A stretch of 64,000 nucleotides of DNA, taken from the NCBI GenBank assembly GCA_003049465.1, contig PYSS01000010.1, positions 1-64,000 on the forward strand. The letters run 5' to 3'. Positions 55,076 through 64,000 of the stretch are shown in pieces; positions within the stretch are counted from its first letter, which is position 1, and the number at the start of each line of letters is the position of its first letter. The translations under genes and the position numbers were made by a program. The stretch is from Magnaporthiopsis rhizophila. Taxonomy: Eukaryota > Ascomycota > Sordariomycetes > Magnaporthales > Magnaporthaceae. The notes beneath the pieces were generated by a model that did no database searches, had not been told where the DNA came from, and saw nothing but the letters and a program-made list of their open reading frames with translations.

Positions 55076-56283
55076 ATGACCAGGTTATTTCCTCCAATCA
55101 GGGTCGGGGAAATACCCCTGGCCCACCGCATCTCCATGGCGCCGCTGACCCGGTTTCGCAACACCGACGACTTCTTGCCCATTGATCCGATCGTCAAAGG
55201 TGGGCTGTCGTTTTCTATTGCCTGGGCCTGTCTGTTTCCTAACAAATATCCGCAACTCCAGAGTATTATGAGCAGCGTGCGAGCGTCCCCGGGACTCTCA
55301 TAATATCCGAAGCCACCTTGATCTCCCCCACCGCCGGAGGCTACACTACCAACGTTCCGGGAATCTGGTCTGACGCTCAAGTGTCGGCGTGGCGGCCCGT
55401 CACGGACGCGGTCCACGCCAAGGGATCCTTCATCTACTGCCAGCTGTGGCACGAAGGCCGCGCCGGCCTCGCCAGGTCCAAGGGCCCCACCGACAGCTCG
55501 GAACAAGCCACGCCCAAGACGGTCCTGTACTCCTCAAGCGCCGTCCCCATTCGCCCTGGAGCCCAAGCACCTGAGGCCATGACCGAGGATCAGATCCGGC
55601 AGACCATCGCCGACTACGCCGCCGCCGCCAGGAACGCCATTGCCGCCGGCTTCGACGGCGTCGAGATCCACGGTGCGAACGGCTACCTGCCCGACCAGTT
55701 CCTCCAGGACGTGTGCAACCGACGGACCGACGACTGGGGCGGCTCCATCGAGAATCGCGCGCGCTTCCACCTCGAAGTCACCAAGGCCGTCGCGGCAGCC
55801 GTCGGCCCGCAGCGCGTTGGCATGCGCCTGAGCCCGTACAGCGACTTTGGCGGCATGCTGATGGAGGATCCCAATCCGACGTTCCGCCATCTCGTATCTC
55901 GGCTTCGCCAAATCCACGGGCTGGCGTACCTGCATCTGATCGAGACCCGCATCAGCGGCCCCGTCGAGGCCGACTGTGGCTCGGGCAAGAGCGTCGACTG
56001 GCTGGTCGAGCTGTGGGACAACGCAAGTCCTGTGCTTCTCGCCGGCGGCTTCACCCCAGAGTCGGCGAAAAAGGCAGTTGACGAGAGGTTCGCCAAGTAC
56101 GACGTGGTCATAGTCTTTGGCCGGTCTTTTGTGCCAAACCCGGACCTCGTGTACAGAGTGCGTGAAGGGATCGACCTCGTCAAGCACGACAGGTCCGTGT
56201 TCTATACGCCCAAGCTGGCTAAAGGGTACACGGACTACCCGTTCAGCTCCCAGTTTCTAGCAGCAGCAGGCGGCGCGGAGTAG
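55076..56283 (+). CDS. Old-yellow-enzyme NADH:flavin oxidoreductase
   Basis: The predicted protein has 381 residues in two exons (55076-55199 and 55262-56283). The 62-base intron has a GTGGGC donor and CAG acceptor and joins as VKEYYEQRAS. The FMN barrel features are clear: LFPPIRVGEIPLAHRISMAPLTR at the start (split here by my limit only in reading), QLWHEGRAG, then FDGVEIHGANGYLPDQFLQD with the His/Asn pair that binds the substrate carbonyl, RTDDWGGSIENRARF, and near the end VIVFGRSFVPNPDL. This is the OYE/12-oxophytodienoate-reductase group, which reduces activated C=C bonds with NAD(P)H. It is intact and alone here; no pathway partner is evident, though such enzymes also serve secondary metabolism. 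Confidence 0.93.
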
Positions 56284-56474
56284 CTCGAATTTAAATGTGA
56301 AAATGCATAGAGGTATATAAAACAAATCCTGAACGCCATGTGTATGCCCGTACCCCGCCCATGCCTTTTTCCGTGATCTTGCACCCGTGGCCTATGTTAA
56401 CAATCTGGACTACAATGCTCCGGTCCCTTCCGTTACATCTTTCAGCACCAATTTCCCACAACTATCACAGTCCT

Positions 56475-58373
56475 TCAAGTCACAAAGGTCCGCATGGTGC
56501 GGCGCTGTCGGCGTCCCGTAGTCTTGCGATCCTGCCCCTTAGCCGGCTCACGCGCGGCCGGCTTGGGAGTCGTCGGGCGGGAAGGCGGTGACGAGACCGG
56601 ACGTGGTGCCGCACCACTCCCACCACCCGACGAGCCGCCCTGTGGCATTTTCTGCTGTCGCTCTTGGCCTGGCAGCGTCTTCGCTGTAGGTGACGCCTGG
56701 CAATTCCCGCCCTGTGACGCGGCGCCCGTGCCTCCTGCGCCCGGCTGCTGCGCTCCGCCCGGCGACGCGACTTGTCCTCCCCCGACTGGCGAAGCTCCTC
56801 CCCTGGGTGGGCTGGGGCCACATCCACGGCCGCCGCCCTGCTGGCTGCCTCCACCCTGAGAGATTCCCGACTGCGTTGAACCGCCGCCAGACCCGGGCGT
56901 GAACGGAACGAGATCTCTGCCGCGGTTCACATCGAAGTTTTGGCGTACAATCAGCTGAATGCACACGGCAAGGAACGTCAAGTTGTCTGCAAAGCACATT
57001 AGTCAATATTTTTTTTTTTTTTTTTGAAGCATTGATAATGTAATTTTTGGAGTGGGTTTTGCACTTACCACAATTCTCCACCTTGTGTTCATCTTTCATT
57101 AGGAGGGCATTCTTCCATCCATAACTGTCGTCGTGTTCTCCAAATACGTCGATGTGAAAGCCGCCGATTCTGGTGTGTTAGCTGGGTATAATATGGTAAA
57201 TGTTTGCACGTATAAAATAAAAGATTGCGAAGGGCGGGACGGTTAGTTGCGTTTCTCACCTCGTGAAAGATCGTTCCCTCCCAAAACGTCACCTCATCCA
57301 CCATCGTGGGTTCGCCATCGGCTATGCCGCTGGAATTGCCTTTTCCCTTGTCGCTTTTCCCCTTGTCGCTCTTTCCACTGTCGCCCTTTCCATTGTTGCC
57401 CTTTTTCTTTTGCGCCGCTTCCTCCATCTTTTCTTCTGCGCCGCTTCCTCCGTCCTTCTTTTAAAGACTTGTTGGATTCTTTCGGGTCCGAACACCTTTT
57501 TCCAACCTGCGTCCGCCATTGGATCGATGCTTTATGCAGGGTTGAAGGTGATGACGTTGGCAAATCCTCTTCCATCGACGGGGTCTTCAGTCTTGATAAA
57601 TGTTTGCGCGTAACCCGCATCCGGATCTCCGTTCTTGATTTGGAGGATTGAAGCTTTGTTGTGGGTGATGGCGAGCATTTCGTCGTAATGGGGCATGAGA
57701 ATAACGAGAGCCTTCCCTTCCGCATGCCTGCCGGTTGCGAGGATATTGTGATTGGCGTTACAAGCGAAAATCTAATATCGTATGGGAATTGTTGGTTAGA
57801 AGAATAATCTTCGAAGAAAAAAAAAGGAAGTTTAACTTGCCACATCGTCCCAAGACGCCTCACCCACTGGGTCTCGTAAGAGGTAGGGTGGGTCGTCGGA
57901 TCGTCCTCCTCGGTAAGCCAGTGAGTAAACATCAACGTCGTGCCTTTAAAGAGCAGATATCGCCTGGAATGTGCCTAGATATTAAAGTTAGTAGGAAGCG
58001 TAAAGGAGTAGGAAAATGAAAGTAAGCTTACTTTTGATCTTTGTCAAAGCCTGGTTGGGATTCTCCCCAACCAACCACTGGACCTTTTCGGCAATGCGGG
58101 GTTGCAGAGGGGTTTTGCTTAGCTCCCTGTGGCCATCGGCAGCCCACGCTTTGACCTTGGCCACCGCGATGTGAGTCTGGTCTTGGAGCTCTCTCGTATC
58201 TATGTTGAGATGATTCGTTAGCATATCTTCCATAAGGAGCTTTGTTGCCAAACGGCAGAGGTTAGAACTGTGGACTTACTGCAACTTCTTGTGTCGACAA
58301 TGTAGCGGGGGACGGCGAGGATGACGGGAAGGAAATAAAAGAGTAGAGCGAAGAGGAGTAGAAGAGGACGCAT
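56475..58373 (-). pseudogene. Secreted protein gene with zincin-like fragments, probably decayed
   Basis: Exon pieces on the minus strand form a broken reading. A signal peptide MRPLLLLFALLFYFLPVILA starts at 58373. After an intron, TRELQDQTHIAVAKVKAWAA follows. Then come RRYLLFKGTTLMFTHWL, NILATGRHAEGKALVILMPH and a stop (TAA after FANVITFNPA). A lysine/serine/glycine repeat (GKGDSGKSDKGKSDKGKG) and VTFWEGTIFHE are next. YGWKNALLMKDEHKVEN follows, and finally NLTFLAVCIQLIV with a long Gly/Pro/Ser tail ending at 56475. The FHE, YGW and NLTFLAV spacing recalls fungal M35-type lysine-specific zincins, but the second metal His is not legible. Exon 2 to 3 is out of phase and one stop is in frame. 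A non-canonical splice model could still rescue part of it. Confidence 0.55.
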
Positions 58374-61300
58374 TGTGCGTTGGAGAATGGCAGCGGTCGG
58401 GACTAGGTGTAATACGAACTGAAGGCGATGCGATTGTGATGCTGGAGATTTCACAACAAGGTAAGCTAACAAGATGTGGAAGCCTTGATTTATATGATCT
58501 TTCCAAACACTAGCCACTGTTTTGCTTTGTAAAGCCATCCCGCGGAACGCTTATTTTTAGAACGCCGTCTGCCTTGGACACGTGTGTTGAGCGAGTGTAT
58601 TCACTGCGATCGTTGCTATATGATCTTTCTACGCCCCACGAGGGCGTCCAAATCTTAGTAAACGCTACAAGGCTCGTCATTTACTTTTCCTATTTTTAAA
58701 CGCCCAGTTGAACTGTGATAGAAGCATATGTAGTAATAAACTGGCTGGGGAGCTATTCATAGAAGATCATGCTCGGATCTGGTAATGAGACCCGGGCAGC
58801 GCTTTGCACAACGAGCCAAACAGGCAAAGGGTGCGCCAGTTTCCGGTCCGAATATGCAACAGGGGAGCGTGGCCGAGGTTGTTGGTTTGTAAAAGATTGT
58901 GTTGTTGGTGCTGGGGAAACCACCATTTGGGAAAAGTGGATGTGCTGCTGACGTACCTGCTCGGCGCAAATTTGTGGAGAGGGCTGTGCTGAATCTGTTT
59001 GCTGGTCGGTTTGTATTGGCTGGCAAAACAAGTTGGATGGTGGTGATGGTGGTGTGCGGGTCTAAAACGGCGACGGCCCCGGGCGGGGAACCCCCGCAAG
59101 CGACGCAAGGGTCCGTCCCACGCAGCCTCGTCGTCGACCGAACAGGCCGGACTCCTAGCCGACCAGCCGCCTCCGCCGTCGGCTCCATCTTCCCCCCCGA
59201 CCCAATCTGCGGACCTGTTTTCTGACAAGGCCACACCGCCGTCCCTCCCGACCTTGACTATCACCCTCGCCCCTGTCCCTAACTCTCCGTCGCATACCTT
59301 AAACCCCCAAAGTCCGCTGGTGACCCCGGCCACCCATTCGCTCGCGGCCCGGCTCAAGGGCAGCATACCGTCCACCGCCATTCAGCCGGACGGTTTGCAT
59401 ATATCCCGTGACTTGAGTAAGTGATAATTAGTGCCTTTTGTTTCGATAATCCCCCACGATCCTTCGGATTTCCGCAGCGCAAACGGAAGCCATCCCCGGT
59501 GCCTGGGCAGCGATATCGGGGCAGCTCCCACACGCGCGGTATGAATGACCAGCGCTTATAGTTTCGGCCTGTGCCAGCTAATCCAGCTCCATCGCAAACA
59601 GCTCCATCCACCGAGACCCAAGCCCCCGCGTCCGAAACGTGTCCGTCGGCTGGAGAGACGCGCGCCCTTGCCTCGCGAGATAGTACCGGTCTTCATATAG
59701 GCCAGCTTTCCCAGTCTGCGGCCCTGTCTTTCGATGCCTGTCCGGTCGAGGTCCACCTTCCCCTAGCTCGGTCCACGTCCACGCGAGACCCTTCTGCGAA
59801 TATAACCGCCTCAGCGCCTTCATTGAAAGACACGATCACGCCAGCGCCTACCCGCGGGTCCGCCCTCCCCCTCGCAGTCGAAACGTTGTCGACAGAGCAG
59901 GTGTGCGATAGCGCCGTGCCATAGGAGGCTGCGGCCAGACTGGCGCGTGAGTTATCCGAAAGCGAGTTTCCAAATCGGCCGGACCATTGTAGCTAACCTA
60001 TCTCTGTGATATTATTTTCGAATGTTTAAACGCCCGCGCCTAACACAGCCCCGTCGGCCTCGGCACCCCCAGCTCCGCTTGCAGCTCCCACCCCCGTTTT
60101 CGAGGATCCCATGGCGAAAGATTTTGTCTTAACAGGATACTTATACTCCGCCGCCATACAAATCTTCGATCAAAAGCTTCTTAATAAATTGGAACTAGGG
60201 GATACGGAACCTGGGCAAGGATAATCAATTAAGTGCCTTATTCGTAATAAAAATTTCGCATTCGTCATTCAAATATAGCAGGATTATCAAATCACCGATG
60301 AAGATGTTACTTAAAGGGTATTTTCAAGGACCTTTTTTGTTTGCGGTGCAAAGTTTCGAGGTAATACGGGGGACGCTCTTAATAACCCGCCTTTACCCAA
60401 ACAAGTTCCTTATCCGGATAGGCACAGAGAGGGAGGGTTGCAGAATGGCTGCGGCTCTTTTCAGACGCGATGATAAAATCATGTAAACCAAACCGTCGCG
60501 TGGCAAACCCAAACCTCCACACTTTCTCCAGGAGGAACTTGAATGATTTTTTCACCACCCATAATCAACTCTTCCTGAACAATGGCATCGTTGTCAATCG
60601 ATATTACCAAAGCGCCTGCCTCCCAATAAAGTGTTTTTGTGGCCGTGATGGAGTAAGTCTCATTTTCAACCGGTGTTTTCTGTGCCTGCTAATTAGTCCT
60701 TTTGATAAAAATCGCGATTTAGCGGGATTTAACACGCGTTTACCTTCGTAGGCAAAGCAGCCATTGCTGAATAGCTTTTTAAAAGTGTTTAATTGATCGA
60801 CGAAAATAACGGTGGTTTGGGATTTGGTTGTTCGTATTTTTGTCCTTTTTTCACGGGTGTTGTATAATCCTGCTGGCGGGGGAAAGAGTGCAGATTTTAA
60901 AAGATAATCGGGCGTGGCTTTCCCTTTCCATCAGTAGGCGGGGCATTTAATAACTATATTTAGGCCGGTGGAAATGTAAACCCGGAGGTTTTGATGGGAT
61001 GGTTCGCGTCGAATCGCGTCGGCAGTGCGACCGGCGGACTCATTAAAGCCTTATGGGTAAAGTTCTGCCATAGAGAGAATGGCAGCGGATTCCCGTTTAA
61101 AAAGAGCCAACCCGCGGAGGCAGCCATCCAAACGGCTCGCCCGACTTGTTAGGCATCAGCCACTCGCATTGTTACGGCACCATCGCATTTGCCGATATTT
61201 TTCTAGTCATGCCAGTGGCTGCGTTAAAATCATTTAATTCATCTAACCTGCATCAATGCGAATGCTGCACATAGCTTATATTACCCGGTATTACCCGGTA

Positions 61301-61432
61301 TTACCCGATAATGCACAGAACTGTGGGGTACATCCACGTGTTCATAATTAAAGGGTTTAATTTTCAAAGGCACAGGGGTAAACCTGCATACGTGGTTGGT
61401 GGACACGAATATGTGTATCGTCGACATCCGCA
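58374..61432. other. 3 kb region without assignable gene
   Basis: A plus-strand stretch at about 59050-59420 is open for over 100 codons without a start. It reads as a basic then Pro/Ser/Thr-rich disordered sequence (PRKRRKG, then PPPPSAPSSPPTQ); a similar Ser/Pro/Thr-rich frame lies at 59571-59924. I recognise neither. Between 60100 and 61000 the DNA is AT-rich with short frames only. A tandem TATTACCCGG unit (three copies) occurs at about 61281-61310. Confidence 0.45.
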
Positions 61433-63186
61433 ATGCCTCGATGGTTAACGTTCTATGCCCCCGGCGAGCGCCCAGATCGTCGGCGTGGTTGTGGACGCCG
61501 AATCCCAGGATTCCAGTTGAATCCTGAGTTGGCGCCGCCCCGGCCGATCCGCCGACTGACGTGGAGAGAAAGGCTCCGTCAGAAGGTGTACAGCATCTTC
61601 CGAGTCCATTACATTCGCCGCAGATATTGGCGTCCTTCATGGATGCCCTTCGCGGTCGGTTTAGGGATCCAAAACACTGGACCGAGGCCAAGATATCGGC
61701 GGCCGAACTCAGCCACCAGACGGAGCCCCGGCTGGAAGACCTCGACCTTGGCGGCCACCTCCTCGAGGCAGTGCCGCGGAGGATCCCCGAGCCGCCGGCG
61801 ACGGGCCGGTACCCGGACGCAGACGCCCTGGCGTCTACGTGCTACCACCAGCCGCAGTCACCCTTCTTCCGCCTCGCGTTCGAGGTCCGCGAGCGCATCT
61901 ACAATGCGCTGTGGGATTCCACCGAAACCACATGGCACATCTTTGTCCGCGACGGCCGTTTGACTCATGTTCGGTGCATCACCGACCACGATGCTCCCCG
62001 GGACGCCCGCAATCACCTTCAGGTCACTGAGGGGCACCCCGCTCGAGACATAATGTACCTCGACTCGGAGGTGCGGTGGCGCAATCCCTTGTGGTCCAGA
62101 CGCCTGCTGTCGTCGTGGCGCAACCACTGGGCCTGCGAAGAAGCCGCTCTTGCCGACTCCAAGGCTTGGTAGAGGTGCAAAAGAAGGCCCAGATCCCCGT
62201 TTCTCCCTGTTCTTCTAACCTGCAAGAAGATGTGAGTACGGCTCCTTTCCAACTCCCCTTGGTCGCTGCTGTATACGTGGATCCCTAGGACTAACACTGG
62301 CATTCCAATTCAATCCAAGGTATTTGGACGTGCGCCCAAATCTGTACGAGAGATTGACCTTTACATTCCACCGCGTCGAGACGGCCCTCGACTTCCTGGT
62401 CTATAACCCCAGCCCCATCGTGGACGATATTCGGGACCTCCAGTTCTCCTTCAACATACGCTGCTTTATGGAGGAGTACGTCGAGCAGTCCTGGCACGCG
62501 CACCCAAACGACTGGACAAGGCTACGCAACGGACTGGCCACCAGGGCTCCTCAGTTACGTCGACTTAGCGTGTGGCTCGACGCGTCAGATTCCAACCGCA
62601 GAATCGAGCTGACCCTCGGCGGTCCTCGAGACTCGGTGCTCGCCTTCGACGCCGCCTTGCTGCCTGTGCTGAAGATTTCAGTGCCCGACCTGCTATTCGA
62701 GGATCGCGAGTACGATTCCGGCGAGGTGGATTACATTGACGATGTGGCTATAGGTTCCTCGTCTTCAACCCGCGGCCGCTGCCAGACCTGGCCTTGGTCC
62801 CCGAGGACGCAACTGCAGTCCCGCTTCACGAGCTGGGATGGGGGCCGAACGGAGTCACGCTGGAACGCCTTGCACTGGAAATGGCTGTGCGGAGGCGTGC
62901 ATATTTTGAATCCAGTCCTGCAAACCATATTGTTGCATTGAGCGGGACACCTCAGCTCCCCGAACCGTCCCAGCTCCATGATAGATGGGCATGGCAACTG
63001 TACGCAACCTTGAGGCGATGTACCGAGATTCACTACTACTTCCGGGAGCAATGTCGCCCCATCGCCAACCAGAGGTTGATCTATACGCCTCGGAGGGAAT
63101 GGATCAGGCAGATATTTAGGAAGGGATGGCACCCGCTCGGGGTGAGCCGCCTGGGTCTGTGGGGAGGTGGACGCAGCCGTAGCTAG
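61433..63186 (+). pseudogene. DUF7730-domain protein, inactivated
   Basis: The domain core SPFFRLAFEVRERIYNALWD (about 61859-61918) and later WRNHWACEEAALADSKAW match the fungal DUF7730 family. In the same frame a TAG at 62170-62172 follows, then RSPFLPVLLTCKKM. A normal intron (GTGAGT to CAAG|G) joins this to YLDVRPNLYERLTFTFHRVE. At about 62750 the frame shifts by one base into RFLVFNPRPLPDLALVPEDA, which runs to the stop at 63186. A third break near 61640 separates the basic N-terminal WRERLRQKVYSIFRVHYIRR from MDALRGRFRDPKHW. At least one nonsense and one frameshift lesion make it a pseudogene. The family has no known biochemical role. Confidence 0.8.
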
Positions 63187-63530
63187 ATATTTTTAGAGTA
63201 AATCGATTCGTCTGTACCTGCTTTTCACCGTGGCACTGATCTGACGGCACCTGCTAGGTCAGGGCGGGGACGTGGCTTGCGTGTGACGAAAGCCGGCGGA
63301 GCTCCGCCAGCAGGGCATCATCACCGCCGCAACGCATAATGTCAAATTGCAAATTCCACAGGCGACGGGATCCCGACCTCTCACTGGGAAGCCATGGATG
63401 GTATAAATCTCCGCAAACACCATCTTCTCAGCGACGTGTCACGATGGGCTGGCTGTTCGCACACCATCCACGTCTTTCACTGAACAGATCGCATCAAGTC
63501 TCTGCCAGCTCCGCCAGCTCCACCTTCACA
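63187..63530 (+). promoter_or_regulatory. Upstream region of the terminal SDR gene
   Basis: This is a 344-base spacer with no gene. A TATAAA box lies at about 63400, some 130 bases before the ATG, and a pyrimidine-rich CTCC/CACC leader precedes the start. It is consistent with a promoter for the gene at 63531. Confidence 0.4.
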
Positions 63531-64000
63531 ATGCCACTCCCAAACACCCTCTCCGCCCACCAGGCAAGCAAGGACCAGCCACCGCTCAGCATCAATGGCG
63601 ACCTGGCCAGACTGCGCTGGTCCGCCAAGAACCCACCCGCCGACCCGGCCGTCACCTTCGCCGGCAAGACGGTGCTCGTGACGGGCGCCAACACGGGGCT
63701 CGGCTTCGCAGCCGCCCTAAGTTACGCGTCCAAGGGCGCCTCCCGCCTCATCCTAGCCGTCCGATCCGCAGCCAAGGGCGAGGCGGCGGCGCGCGAAATT
63801 GCCGCCCGCACGGGCATGGCCGCCTCCTCCATCGTGGTCGCGACCGTCGACCTCGCCTCGTTCGCCTCGGTGCGAGATTTCGCCGCCCGCCTGGCCGAGA
63901 TAACACCGCGCCTCGACGTCGCGCTGCTGAACGCGGGGCTTGCGAGCGCGACGTTCCGCCGAGACGAAGCCGGCTGGGAGGCGGCGGTGCAGGTCAACGT
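63531..64000 (+). CDS. Short-chain dehydrogenase/reductase, 5' part only
   Basis: 156 codons are visible; the gene continues past the window end. The start ATGCCACTC is preceded by CACCTTCACA. The N-terminal 45 residues precede a classical Rossmann fold: KTVLVTGANTGLGFAAALSY carries the TGxxxGxG cofactor motif. Then come AVRSAAKGEAAAREI (an Arg after the second strand, often seen with NADPH), VDLASFASVRDF and LDVALLNAG (NNAG equivalent). The layout resembles retinol-dehydrogenase-like fungal SDRs often found in secondary-metabolite loci. The catalytic YxxxK lies beyond the window, so activity cannot be judged. Confidence 0.9.
   Translation, partial: MPLPNTLSAHQASKDQPPLSINGDLARLRWSAKNPPADPAVTFAGKTVLVTGANTGLGFAAALSYASKGASRLILAVRSAAKGEAAAREIAARTGMAASSIVVATVDLASFASVRDFAARLAEITPRLDVALLNAGLASATFRRDEAGWEAAVQVN

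Overview
The window is a chromosome end from a filamentous ascomycete (Pezizomycotina, Sordariomycete-like). It opens with 15 copies of the CCCTAA telomere unit. Genes have short spliceosomal introns and GC-rich coding sequence. It carries fungal-only families (Zn2Cys6 regulator, HET domain, DUF7730, non-reducing PKS) and AT-rich transposons whose changes look like repeat-induced point mutation (RIP). No bacterial-type operon, tRNA, rRNA or CRISPR array was seen.

Region A (0.6-30 kb) is a subtelomeric secondary-metabolite cluster. It has an intact SAT-KS-AT-PT-ACP-CMeT-R non-reducing polyketide synthase, a Zn2Cys6 regulator, a TropB/SorbC/AzaH-like flavin monooxygenase, an FSH/CitA-like serine hydrolase and a BAHD/trichothecene-type acyltransferase. 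Remains of an MFS exporter and an SDR lie among them. A RIP-mutated Ty3/gypsy element (2.8-9.3 kb) and a RIP-mutated Fot1/pogo element (15.7-17.6 kb) split the cluster. The gene set fits a C-methylated aromatic aldehyde that is oxidatively dearomatised and acylated (azaphilone, sorbicillinoid or tropolone type).

Region B (31-39.5 kb) holds a secreted GH43 glycosidase, a MITE, a hypothetical protein and the most unusual gene of the window: an intronless 1210-residue protein that fuses an Mre11/SbcD-type nuclease to a Rad50/SbcC-type ATPase.

Region C (39.6-53.4 kb) is a same-strand block on the minus strand: a chitin-synthase-like GT2, a nucleotide-sugar 6-dehydrogenase with a UDP-HexNAc-type active site, a HET-domain protein, an acyltransferase-3 membrane protein, a sugar transporter of the MFS, and a broken NodB-type polysaccharide deacetylase. 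Apart from the HET gene this reads as a surface-polysaccharide locus, possibly for an amino-uronate polymer.

Region D (53.4-64 kb) has an old-yellow-enzyme flavin oxidoreductase, a decayed secreted protein with zincin-like fragments, a DUF7730 pseudogene and the 5' part of an SDR gene cut by the window end. All functional assignments rest on motifs read by eye; no database search was possible.
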